Of a stretch of 64,000 bases of DNA, positions 41,090 to 49,423 are shown piece after piece. Origin of the DNA: GCA-2731375 sp964507245 (GTDB lineage: Bacteria > Pseudomonadota > Alphaproteobacteria > GCA-2731375). The DNA is taken from positions 1 to 64,000 of the forward strand of contig CAZDQC010000004.1 of assembly GCA_964507245.1 (NCBI GenBank). The letters are read 5' to 3'. The translations under genes and the position numbers were made by a program. Below the pieces are notes generated by a model. It did no database searches. It had not been told where the DNA came from and saw only the letters and a list, made by a program, of their open reading frames with translations. Position 1 is the stretch's first letter. Each line of letters opens with the position of its first letter.

Positions 41090-42091
41090 ATGGACATTCG
41101 ACAAGGTTTCATTGAGAGCATCGGCAACACGCCGCTGATCCGACTAACAAAAGCCTCAGACCTGACCCAATGCGAGATTTATGGCAAAGCTGAATTCCTT
41201 AACCCAGGTGGTTCCGTCAAGGACCGAGCCGCCTTGGCAATTGTCAAGGCGGCCGAGACCCGAGGCGATCTAAGACCAGGTGGAATAATTGTCGAAGGTA
41301 CGGCTGGCAACACCGGCATAGGACTCGCCTTGGTTGCAAACGCGCGTGGCTACAAAACAATTATCGTAATTCCTGAAACGCAAACCCAGGAAAAAAAAGA
41401 CATGCTGACGATGTGCGGCGCAGACCTGCGCCAAGTTCCAGCAGTACCTTACAGAGACGACAACAACTACATAAAATTTTCCGGCCGGCTCGCTAAGGAG
41501 ATCGCAACAAATCATTCCCAGGGCGCTATCTGGGCTAATCAATTTGACAATGTGGATAACAGACAGGGCCATTATGAAACAACGGGCCCTGAAATTTGGC
41601 AGCAAACAGAAGGCAAGGTAGACGGATTTATCTGTGCCGTGGGATCAGGCGGTTCATTGGCCGGTATCGCAAAATTTTTGCGGGAGCAAAATCCCTCTGT
41701 GACCATTGGCCTAGCAGACCCGCCAGGTGCCGCTCTGTACCATTATTACGCGCATGGTGAATTGAAGGCCGAAGGATCATCCATCACAGAAGGTATCGGA
41801 CAAGGCCGGATCACAGCCAACTTGGAAGGGCTGAACGTAGATAAACCCTATTTTATTCCGGACACAGAATCCCTGCAAGTTGCCTTCGACTTGATCATCG
41901 AAGAAGGATTAGTGCTGGGTTCATCCTCCGGCGTCAACGTTGCCGGCGCCATAAGACTCGGACAAGAATTAGGCCCAGGACATACCATTGTGACCTTGCT
42001 TTGCGATGGTGCACAGCGTTATCAAAGCAAGATGTTCAATCTACCCTTCCTAAGGGAGCTAGGTCTGCCAACACCAAGTTGGATGGACTAA
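41090..42091 (+). CDS. Cysteine synthase A family protein
   Basis: This 333-residue PLP fold-type II enzyme makes cysteine from O-acetylserine and sulfide. IGNTPLIRLTKAS near residue 11, the PLP lysine K44 (NPGGSVKDR) and EGTAGNTGIGLALVA (phosphate/substrate loop) are intact. The loop differs from the EPTSGNTG of CysK/CysM and is typical of an alphaproteobacterial subgroup. ATG 41090 with GGAG about seven bases upstream is preferred over 40994. The C-terminus is longer than CysK by about 20 residues. It leads a three-gene operon with AlaX and a sulfurtransferase, gaps 16 and 26 bases. Confidence 0.88.
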   Translation: MDIRQGFIESIGNTPLIRLTKASDLTQCEIYGKAEFLNPGGSVKDRAALAIVKAAETRGDLRPGGIIVEGTAGNTGIGLALVANARGYKTIIVIPETQTQEKKDMLTMCGADLRQVPAVPYRDDNNYIKFSGRLAKEIATNHSQGAIWANQFDNVDNRQGHYETTGPEIWQQTEGKVDGFICAVGSGGSLAGIAKFLREQNPSVTIGLADPPGAALYHYYAHGELKAEGSSITEGIGQGRITANLEGLNVDKPYFIPDTESLQVAFDLIIEEGLVLGSSSGVNVAGAIRLGQELGPGHTIVTLLCDGAQRYQSKMFNLPFLRELGLPTPSWMD

Positions 42092-42107
42092 TCAATCAGA
42101 GGCACCC

Positions 42108-42830
42108 ATGACCGAATTGCTTTTCCGAGAGGATCCGTACACCAGGAGTTGCAACGCTACTATCACCGCTATAAATGACCGAGGCGGTGTCGAGCTCGAC
42201 CGCACGGTATTTTATCCGACAGGCGGAGGACAGCCTGGTGATCGCGGTACTCTGACACTATCAGATGGCGGCGAGATTGTTATTATCACGACCGTGAAAG
42301 GCGAAGGTCCTGATGACGTTATCCACGTTCCAACGGAAGGACAGGATTTACCCCCAATCGGTACCACTGTGACCGCAACAATCGATTGGGAACTACGTCA
42401 TCGGCTAATGCGGATCCACACCTGCCTGCATCTGCTCTCATCCGTGGTGGAATATCCAGTCACCGGTGGTCAAATCAGCGACGGCAAGGGCCGGTTGGAT
42501 TTTGACATGCCAGAAATGACAGTAGATAAGGACGTCATAACCACTCGCTTGAATGACCTGATCGCGGAAGGACGTCCCGTCAACGTGGATTGGATTAGCG
42601 ATGAAGAGTTGGCGGCAAATCCAGATTTGGTAAAAACTATGTCAGTGAAACCACCCATGGGACAGGGCATGGTGCGCCTGATCGACGTTGATGGCTGCGA
42701 TCTGCAGCCATGCGGCGGCACCCATGTAGCGAACACATCCGAAATCGGGCGTGTACGTGTTCGTAAAATAGAGAAAAAGGGGAAAAAAAATCGGCGAGTA
42801 TCAGTTGAATTTTTTCAATCAAATCAATAA
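42108..42830 (+). CDS. Alanyl-tRNA editing protein (AlaX-type)
   Basis: This 240-residue freestanding homolog of the AlaRS editing domain has the zinc-binding HxxxH motif, H104-H108 (IHTCLH), and CGGTH with C202 and H206. The N-terminal PTGGGQPGDRG (residues 37-47) is the second-domain signature of the AlaX-M type. It hydrolyses Ser-tRNA(Ala), and in some cases Gly-tRNA(Ala), preventing mistranslation. It sits between cysteine synthase and a mercaptopyruvate sulfurtransferase, so it may counter an excess of serine or cysteine analogs in this context, which is inference. Confidence 0.93.
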   Translation: MTELLFREDPYTRSCNATITAINDRGGVELDRTVFYPTGGGQPGDRGTLTLSDGGEIVIITTVKGEGPDDVIHVPTEGQDLPPIGTTVTATIDWELRHRLMRIHTCLHLLSSVVEYPVTGGQISDGKGRLDFDMPEMTVDKDVITTRLNDLIAEGRPVNVDWISDEELAANPDLVKTMSVKPPMGQGMVRLIDVDGCDLQPCGGTHVANTSEIGRVRVRKIEKKGKKNRRVSVEFFQSNQ

Positions 42831-42856
42831 GTTAAAATTTTTATTGAAGGTGATAT

Positions 42857-43693
42857 ATGAGTAATAATACGACCTGCTCAACGGCTTGGCTAGATGAAAA
42901 TTCGGACAATGTTAAAATCCTTGATGGGTCTTTCTATCTGCCTGCCGAAAACCGCGATGCCGATGCTGAATTTGCAGATTCTCATATTACTGGCGCACAA
43001 CGATTTAATATTGACGTTGTCTGCGCATCCGACACAGATTTACCGCATATGTTTCCTGACCCAATCACTTTCGCCGACGCAGTCGGTGCCATGGGGATCT
43101 GTAATGATGACATGATCATTGTCTATGATGGTGGAAAAATGACGGGTGCCTGTCGAGTATGGTGGATGTTTCGTGCCTTTGGCCATGATAATGTCGCCGT
43201 TCTTGATGGCGGCTTCAGCAAATGGACGGCGGAAGGCCGAGACGTCGAAAATACGGTCACCAAGCCACCCTCTGCCAAATTTTGTTCGGATTACCAGGAC
43301 CAGATGGTGCGATCTGTCCATCACATTCTCGACTTGATCGACAAGGACGGCGAAACACAAATCCTCGATGCCCGTAGCGTCGGCCGTTTCGATGGCACTG
43401 CCGCAGAACCGCGCGCAGGGTTGCGATCAGGTCACATGCCGGGCGCTATGAATTTGCCGTATGATAGGCTGCTGAATGCAGACGGCACACTTTGCTCAAC
43501 CGAGCAGCTACAGGATCTATTTAGCGGAGCAGGCCTCGATTTAAATCAACCGATTGTCACAACGTGCGGCTCAGGCGTCTCAGCCACTCTACTCCTATTG
43601 GGCCTGGTTGCGATCGGTCACGACGCCAATATGCTTTATGACGGCAGCTGGTCAGAATGGGGCAGTCGTGATGATACGCCGATCGTCACTTAG
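42857..43693 (+). CDS. sseA: 3-mercaptopyruvate sulfurtransferase
   Basis: This 278-residue protein has two rhodanese domains. The catalytic C237 lies in TTCGSGVSATLL. The CGSGVSA loop distinguishes mercaptopyruvate sulfurtransferases from thiosulfate sulfurtransferases (CRKGVTA). QILDARSVGRFDGTAAEPR near residue 168 and SGHMPGAMNLPY near 191 are conserved in SseA. It moves sulfur from 3-mercaptopyruvate, a cysteine transamination product, to a thiol or cyanide acceptor. The operon links cysteine formation and turnover. Confidence 0.92.
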   Translation: MSNNTTCSTAWLDENSDNVKILDGSFYLPAENRDADAEFADSHITGAQRFNIDVVCASDTDLPHMFPDPITFADAVGAMGICNDDMIIVYDGGKMTGACRVWWMFRAFGHDNVAVLDGGFSKWTAEGRDVENTVTKPPSAKFCSDYQDQMVRSVHHILDLIDKDGETQILDARSVGRFDGTAAEPRAGLRSGHMPGAMNLPYDRLLNADGTLCSTEQLQDLFSGAGLDLNQPIVTTCGSGVSATLLLLGLVAIGHDANMLYDGSWSEWGSRDDTPIVT

Positions 43694-44004
43694 TCGGGAC
43701 AAATTGCAAACCCATGAAATTGGAAATATGGCGACCATAGTTAATCTGCAATATGACGGCAGCCTCTTGCAGTATTTGCCGAAAGAACTGAGCAACAGTA
43801 TCGTGATTTTTCTTGATAAATAGCGTTTTTAAATCCTATGTCAGAAGGGCTATAGCCACTGTCGGGAATCCACAAAATGGCAATTAGCGCCCTCTATACA
43901 AGGTAGCAGAAGAACCCCAGGATAAAGGTGAAAACTTGGGACAAAATAGTATTTGAGCTGTCTAACTCTACCTAATAATAACCGCAATTTGGACCAATGA
44001 AGTC
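43694..44004. other. 311-base intergenic region
   Basis: Between sseA and the GNAT gene. It includes short in-frame coding-like stretches (about 43728-43823) that match nothing I know, and a 10-base palindrome GGCTATAGCC at 43848-43857. I see no terminator or promoter I can defend. Confidence 0.6.
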
Positions 44005-44553
44005 GTGCTTAAAAATGATCCGATGAACGACGAACTAGTAGTGATCACCTATCTAGAAATGACCGAACGTCCGTGTCTACCTCAGATGGCGCCGAAAGTA
44101 CGCAACTATGCCTTAATGGGAGCCCCAGAAATAACCCTTGGCTTTTATAGATACCTTTATGACGCCGTCGGACGACCCTGGCACTGGACTGACCGAAAAA
44201 AACTATCAGACGAAGAACTAGGTAAAATTATCCACGATCCTGTTGTAGAAGTTTTTGTGCTCTACGTCGGAGGGTCACCTGCAGGTTTTTTTGAATTAGA
44301 TTACCGCACCATGCCAACCGCGGAACTTGCCTACTTTGGCCTCATGCCGGGGTTCATAGGTTTGACCCTAGGGCCCTATCTGCTTGCTCAAGCAATCGAA
44401 ATGCTCTGGCAAAAGGAACCCAAGCGAGTGCTGGTTAATACATGCACCCTGGACCACCCCAAGGCATTGCCCCTCTACCAACGCTTCGGATTTCGACCCT
44501 ATGATCGCAAGGAAACTACTACCCTAAGGAGCATGAAAAACCCTAAAAAATAA
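44005..44553 (+). CDS. GNAT family N-acetyltransferase
   Basis: This acetyltransferase of up to 182 residues has ELAYFGLMPGFIGLTLGPYLLAQAIE near residue 108 (acetyl-CoA binding pyrophosphate region) and LDHPKALPLYQRFGFRPYD near 148 (motif B, typical C-terminal). These match GNATs with a long N-terminal arm found in alphaproteobacteria. It starts at GTG 44005 or ATG 44023; neither has a clear ribosome site. The acceptor substrate is unknown. It is isolated from its neighbours by over 140 bases on both sides. Confidence 0.85.
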   Translation: MLKNDPMNDELVVITYLEMTERPCLPQMAPKVRNYALMGAPEITLGFYRYLYDAVGRPWHWTDRKKLSDEELGKIIHDPVVEVFVLYVGGSPAGFFELDYRTMPTAELAYFGLMPGFIGLTLGPYLLAQAIEMLWQKEPKRVLVNTCTLDHPKALPLYQRFGFRPYDRKETTTLRSMKNPKK

Positions 44554-44697
44554 AGTTCATTTTATGTTGATCCAGCACGATGGATTTACTCGAGAACATC
44601 AATATTTTTTATTATACAAACGAATTACAACTATAATTTGGATACTAGGTGGCCACGCAATCCAACTAAATTGGGCAAGACAATAAGTTATTATATT

Positions 44698-45426
44698 TTA
44701 ATGACTGAGTATTTGGCTTAAAAATAATTTTGTACGGTCACTCTCTGGATTATTAAAAAACTCTTCGGGTTCATTCTCTTCAACAATTTCACCTGCATCC
44801 ATAAAAATAACCCTGTTCGCCACTTGACGCGCGAAACCCATTTCATGAGTAACAACGAGCATGGTCATTCCTGATTCAGCAAGTTCAATCATCACATCAA
44901 GCACTTCCTTGATCATTTCTGGATCTAGGGCTGATGTCACTTCGTCAAAAAGCATGACCTTAGGTTGCATGCATAATGAACGAGCAATAGCAACACGTTG
45001 CTGTTGCCCGCCCGAGAGTTGTCCAGGAAATTTCTGAGCCTGCTCGGGAATTTTAACGCGCTCCAATAATTCCATAGCCAATTCCTCAGCATCACTCCGA
45101 GGCATTTTTCGGACCCAAACCGGACCTAAAGTACAATTTTCTAAAACAGAAAGATGGGGAAATAAATTAAAACTCTGAAAAACCATCCCGACATCGCTTC
45201 TTATTTCGGCGATATTTTTTATATTAGAGGTTAGTTCAATTCCATCGACATTTATTGATCCTTCCTGATGCTCCTCCAGCCGGTTGATACAACGTATCAG
45301 GGTCGACTTTCCGGATCCGGACGGACCACAAATTACAATTTTTTCACCACCATCTACGCTTAAATTAATGTCTTTCAAGACATGGAATGAACCAAACCAT
45401 TTATGCATATTTTCGATCTTAATCAT
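44698..45426 (-). CDS. aapP: Amino acid ABC transporter ATP-binding protein
   Basis: This 242-residue ABC ATPase carries Walker A GPSGSGKST near residue 34, signature LSGGQQQRVAIARSL near 139 and Walker B VMLFDEVTSALDPE near 160. It is closest in pattern to AapP/GlnQ/BztD of polar-amino-acid importers. It is the last gene of the aapJQMP set, energising uptake at the cytoplasmic face. Its DNA and that of the two permeases are visibly AT-richer than the flanking genes. It follows aapM by about 57 bases. Confidence 0.95.
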   Translation of the reverse strand: MIKIENMHKWFGSFHVLKDINLSVDGGEKIVICGPSGSGKSTLIRCINRLEEHQEGSINVDGIELTSNIKNIAEIRSDVGMVFQSFNLFPHLSVLENCTLGPVWVRKMPRSDAEELAMELLERVKIPEQAQKFPGQLSGGQQQRVAIARSLCMQPKVMLFDEVTSALDPEMIKEVLDVMIELAESGMTMLVVTHEMGFARQVANRVIFMDAGEIVEENEPEEFFNNPESDRTKLFLSQILSH

Positions 45427-45483
45427 CGCCTCTTTCCTAATTATTCGGAATTCTTACTGTTTGATGAAAGCATTAGCGATATT

Positions 45484-46563
45484 TTAATCATGATCTGTAT
45501 TCAAACGTTTTTCTAAAAATATCGAATATCGCGACATTGAAAAACAGCAAATAAAGAAAAATATTGCTATAAATATGTATACTTCAATATGCAAACCGCC
45601 CCATTTAGTATCAGCTAACGACGCCCTTCCAATCCCTAATGGATCTAATAACCCGATAATGATAACCAATGTCGTATCTTTGTATAAACCTATGAAACTA
45701 TTGACAATTCCGGGTATTGAAATCTTTAAAACCTGCGGCATGACAACTAATCGATGGGTCTTCCAGTAACTTAACCCAATTGCTTGGCTCGCTTCATATT
45801 GTCCAACTGGGATGCCCGCGAGTCCACCCCGAATTACTTCAGCCAAATAAGCAGCTGAGAAAAAAGTCACCATAATCAAAACACGTAGCAGAAGATCGAA
45901 TGAGGTACCCGGTGGAAGAAAATAATTCAACATTGTGGAAGCGATAAATAATATAACGATCAGTGGAACGCCGCGGAGAACTTCAATAAAAATCACGCAG
46001 AGAATTTTAACGGCTGGTAAGTTTGAAGTACGGCCCAACGCAAGGAATATGCCAATTGGTAAGGAAAAAGCGACCCCTGTAATACCAACAATTATAGTAA
46101 GCATTATTCCGCCGAATAGGTCCGTGGTAACTGGTTCTAATCCCAAACCACCTAACAAAACCCAACCCGCTAAGAATGGGAATAACATGCTGTATAGGAG
46201 CAAGTATTTTCGGTATGGCAATTTTTCTACAAAAATCGGTATGAAAGCCAAAATTAATAGTATGAATGTTAGATTTACTCTCCAATGAAGATGCGTTGGA
46301 TAGAAGCCGTAAATAAACATATTAATTCTTTTGGTAATAAAGGCCCAGCATGCCCCCTCCCCTGGCGTGGCCATTTGCTCCCAACACGAATTGCGGCTAT
46401 CCCCCAACCAGACAGAATTGATTAAAGCCCATTCGAAGATCGGAGGAACAACGACAATAACGATGTAGATCGATAATATGGTTAGCACAGCATCGAACGG
46501 CGAAGAAAATAAATTCTGCCGCAACCACCTTACTACTTTATTTAGCGCATTTACTTGGGGCAT
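45484..46563 (-). CDS. aapM: Amino acid ABC transporter permease (AapM/BztC type)
   Basis: This 359-residue integral membrane permease has several hydrophobic helices. The EAA loop near the C-terminal half reads EASQAIGLSYWKTHRLVVMPQVL. A large N-terminal region with an extended periplasmic loop (SVWLGDSRNSCW) is typical of AapM/BztC permeases, longer than GlnP-type subunits. It pairs with AapQ in the inner membrane. It starts 53 bases downstream of the aapQ stop. The coding sequence is AT-rich relative to surrounding genes. Confidence 0.93.
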   Translation of the reverse strand: MPQVNALNKVVRWLRQNLFSSPFDAVLTILSIYIVIVVVPPIFEWALINSVWLGDSRNSCWEQMATPGEGACWAFITKRINMFIYGFYPTHLHWRVNLTFILLILAFIPIFVEKLPYRKYLLLYSMLFPFLAGWVLLGGLGLEPVTTDLFGGIMLTIIVGITGVAFSLPIGIFLALGRTSNLPAVKILCVIFIEVLRGVPLIVILFIASTMLNYFLPPGTSFDLLLRVLIMVTFFSAAYLAEVIRGGLAGIPVGQYEASQAIGLSYWKTHRLVVMPQVLKISIPGIVNSFIGLYKDTTLVIIIGLLDPLGIGRASLADTKWGGLHIEVYIFIAIFFFICCFSMSRYSIFLEKRLNTDHD

Positions 46564-46615
46564 ATTTATTCAGTTCAGCAGCACCTTACCCAAATAACCA
46601 GATCTTTCATTTCCA

Positions 46616-47797
46616 TTACCTATCCTTTATTCCTATGCTTCTATTATAAATATTCATAAGCAAAGATATGAAAAGGGAACACAATAGGTAAACTAACAGA
46701 ACAATTATCATTGTTTCCATTTCTTTACCTGTTTGCATTAACGAAATCCCGCCGATCGTAGCCATTATATCCATATAACCAATTGCGAGAGCCAAAGATG
46801 AATTTTTTGTTAGGTTCAAATATTGACTAGCAAGAGGCGGTATAATAATTCGCAATGCCTGCGGTATCGTAACAAGCTGAAGGGTGCGTTTAGGTGTTAA
46901 GCCTACGGCATACGCAGCCTCTGTTTGGCCCTTGTGTACAGCGAGTATTCCCCCTCTGACAATTTCCGCGATAAACGCCGAGGTGTAATAGGACAATGCA
47001 AACCAAAGGGCTATATACTCAGGCCTTACAGCCAGCCCGCCCCGAAAATTAAAGCCGCGCAGGGATGGTATTTCCAGCCCTACTGGAGAATCAGATGCAA
47101 AAAAAGTTATCCCGGTAATTCCAAAAATGAAGATCAATCCGATGGAAAATATGGGATAAATTTTTCCTGTTTTGGCTTGCACTTGTTTAGCCCAAACCCT
47201 GTAGATTAAAAATAGGATGATAGAAACTATAATCGCCACGATGACGTAATTGAAACCATCTTGAAAAATGGGCCTTGGGATAAAAAATCCTCGGTTTGTT
47301 AGGTGTACTACATCCCCGATTGAAAGAGCTTTTTTGGGGACCGGCAAGCTATGAATAATGATACTATGAATAAATAAAATATGGAGAAGAACGGGCACAT
47401 TACGGGTAAATTCAACAAATATATAAGATAATTTATTAACAAGAAAATTTGATGACAGCCGGCAGATGCCAAGGATAAATCCAAGTATAGTTGCCAATAT
47501 GATTCCAGTTATAGCGACTAATAATGTATTTAATAATCCTACTAAGGCTGCCCTAAAATGTGTGTCGGTTGGAGAATATTCGATAAAGGGCTGAAAGGTG
47601 ATATCGTAGCCTGCCGGGTAAGCAAGAAAATCGAAACTGAACTCCTTACCCACCGAAGCTAGATTTACCGTAATATTCTGTATAATCAAAAAAACAAGCA
47701 ACAGCACTAATATCAAGGTCACCGTCTGCAAAATAAGCGATCGGGTCTTTTGATCATTTAGCAGATTGATGAGACTTATATTCGTAGTGCGTTCCAT
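46616..47797 (-). CDS. aapQ: Amino acid ABC transporter permease (AapQ/BztB type)
   Basis: This 393-residue permease has an N-terminal helix TLILVLLLVFLIIQNITVNL and the long extracytoplasmic region characteristic of AapQ. The cytoplasmic EAA loop TEAAYAVGLTPKRTLQLVTIPQALR lies near residue 285. Together with AapM it forms the channel for general L-amino-acid uptake. It is separated from aapJ by 123 bases holding a strong hairpin terminator, and its expression may be lower than aapJ. The AT-rich codon use stands out. Confidence 0.93.
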   Translation of the reverse strand: MERTTNISLINLLNDQKTRSLILQTVTLILVLLLVFLIIQNITVNLASVGKEFSFDFLAYPAGYDITFQPFIEYSPTDTHFRAALVGLLNTLLVAITGIILATILGFILGICRLSSNFLVNKLSYIFVEFTRNVPVLLHILFIHSIIIHSLPVPKKALSIGDVVHLTNRGFFIPRPIFQDGFNYVIVAIIVSIILFLIYRVWAKQVQAKTGKIYPIFSIGLIFIFGITGITFFASDSPVGLEIPSLRGFNFRGGLAVRPEYIALWFALSYYTSAFIAEIVRGGILAVHKGQTEAAYAVGLTPKRTLQLVTIPQALRIIIPPLASQYLNLTKNSSLALAIGYMDIMATIGGISLMQTGKEMETMIIVLLVYLLCSLFISLLMNIYNRSIGIKDR

Positions 47798-47834
47798 TGA
47801 ACTAGAATATCACGATCAGTTGTTGAAATTATGC

Positions 47835-47881
47835 CAAAAAAAGAAAAGGGGCATTACCGGAACTTTACTCCGGTAATGCCC
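47835..47881 (-). terminator. Rho-independent terminator/attenuator between aapJ and aapQ
   Basis: A perfect 13-bp stem (47849-47861 paired with 47869-47881, arm GGGCATTACCGGA) has a 7-base loop. On the minus strand it is followed by CCTTTTCTTTTTTT, a good U-run. It lies 40 bases after the aapJ stop and 52 bases before aapQ. Such hairpins in binding-protein operons typically stop most transcripts, giving excess binding protein over membrane subunits. That function is inferred; the structure is read directly. Confidence 0.85.
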
Positions 47882-47920
47882 AGTTCTCTAGGATCTACCT
47901 AATTGCAGATCAAAATATGC

Positions 47921-48937
47921 TCAACGGAACGGCGGTGAATATTGAAGGCCGCCCTTAGTCCAAAGAGCATTCAGTTCACGGTTCAGGCCAATGGCAGTAT
48001 TTGGGCCAATATTGCGCTCAAAAATTTCACCATAATTGCCTACAGCCTTGATGATATTCTTGGCCCAATCCTTGTTCAAACCAAGCTCCTCACCTTGACT
48101 GCCTTCCATACCGACAAACCGCTTAATTTCTGGGTTCTTCGTTTGATGACCGATATGGTCGACGTTTGCTTGTGTAATGCCGAGTTCCTCAGCGGTGATT
48201 GTCGCGTACAAAACCCAACGAACGATATCTGCCCACTGGTCATCTCCTTGCCGTACGGCTGGGCCGAGCGGCTCCTTAGAGATGATTTCTGGCAAAATCG
48301 TATGGTTCTTGGGATCCTTGAACGTGGAACGGGTCGCTGCAAGGCCTGATGCATCAGTGGTATACACATCGCCTCGACCAGAAAGATAGCATTGGCGCGC
48401 TTCTTCGTTAGTTTCGATCGCTACAGCCTCATATTTCATGCCGTTTGACCGAAAGTAGTCCGCCAAGTTTAATTCCGTCGTGGTGCCAGTCTGGATACAT
48501 ACAGAAGCACCATCAAGTTCCTTGGCACTCTTAATACCCATACTATTCTTTACCATGAAGCCTTGGCCGTCATAGTAATTCACACCGAGAAAAGTCAGCT
48601 TAACACCAACGTCCCGCGAGAAGGTAATGGTCGTATTTCTCCAAAGGACATCGCCTTCGCCAGAGTTCAGTTTTGTAAAGCGTGTCTTTCCTGTACTTGT
48701 AACAGCCTTGATCTTGTTTGCGTCGCCAAGTACTGCCGCCGCTGTTGCACGACAAAAGTCGACGTCAAAACCTTTCCACTTTCCGCTGTCATCAGGATAA
48801 GCAAAGCCAGCGATACCGGTGCTGACGACACAGCGCAGGACACCAGCCTTCTTTACATCCTCGAGCGTCCCAGCTAGGGCACCCGTAGACACCACTGCGG
48901 CCGTGGCCGCAGCTGCTATAAATCCAAGATATTTCAT
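47921..48937 (-). CDS. aapJ: Amino acid ABC transporter substrate-binding protein
   Basis: This periplasmic binding protein of 338 residues has a signal peptide (MKYLGFIAAAATAAVVSTGALAG). The type-2 PBP core follows, starting VKKAGVLRCVVSTGIAGFAYPD. SVCIQTGTTTELNLADYF near 145 and EIISKEPLGPAVRQGDDQW near 217 are strongly conserved in AapJ/BztA. It binds a range of L-amino acids and feeds AapQM. AGGGAGA precedes its ATG. It is the first gene, and the downstream hairpin separates it from the rest. Its base composition is closer to the genome average than the permeases. Confidence 0.95.
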   Translation of the reverse strand: MKYLGFIAAAATAAVVSTGALAGTLEDVKKAGVLRCVVSTGIAGFAYPDDSGKWKGFDVDFCRATAAAVLGDANKIKAVTSTGKTRFTKLNSGEGDVLWRNTTITFSRDVGVKLTFLGVNYYDGQGFMVKNSMGIKSAKELDGASVCIQTGTTTELNLADYFRSNGMKYEAVAIETNEEARQCYLSGRGDVYTTDASGLAATRSTFKDPKNHTILPEIISKEPLGPAVRQGDDQWADIVRWVLYATITAEELGITQANVDHIGHQTKNPEIKRFVGMEGSQGEELGLNKDWAKNIIKAVGNYGEIFERNIGPNTAIGLNRELNALWTKGGLQYSPPFR

Positions 48938-49423
48938 TCAGAATATCTCCCTGTATTGTTTTGTTCCAAATTATCAGGTCCGACAAGCACTAAAAACATG
49001 CCTTAACCTGCCACAGAAACCGCAGACGTTAACAGAAGACGTCAGCTTCGACAATTAACCAGTATCACCCTATTTAATATAGAAAACTACTAGTTTGTGT
49101 AGGTTTGCGTGACCGTACGCATGATTGCCTATTTGAAGACAATTGACTGATCTTCCATGTTATCTGCAGTCGTCGAAAACGCAACAGTGATACGGGTTAC
49201 ATATTTAGCCTCAATAGCTCGTCGACGCCATGCGCCACAATTGTGCAGAAGTAAAATTCTTATAGAGGCCACACCCACCAAACTGCAAAAATCAAACAGC
49301 ACGCAGGCGACGTATACATTGAGCGCTTGCCGAATTCATTGGTGCGGAATTTGGCTTGATGCCATTATGTAGCTGTACCATTTCGCATTCGGTCACAAGC
49401 TACAAGCGCAGAGTATTCCCGAT
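48938..49423. other. 486-base divergent intergenic region between aapJ and the cystathionine beta-lyase gene
   Basis: No convincing ORF is present; one of 71 codons at 49157-49372 has no plausible domain. Two inverted repeats are visible: the 10-base palindrome CACAATTGTG (49236-49245) and TGTAGCT...AGCTACA (49368-49374 with 49398-49404), about 20 bases upstream of the lyase start. Either could be an operator; neither is followed by a T-run. Promoters for both divergent transcripts must lie here. Confidence 0.6.

Noticed and set aside
49157..49372. 71-codon plus-strand ORF in the aapJ-metC gap
   Set aside because: No ribosome site, no recognisable domain; the gap looks regulatory.
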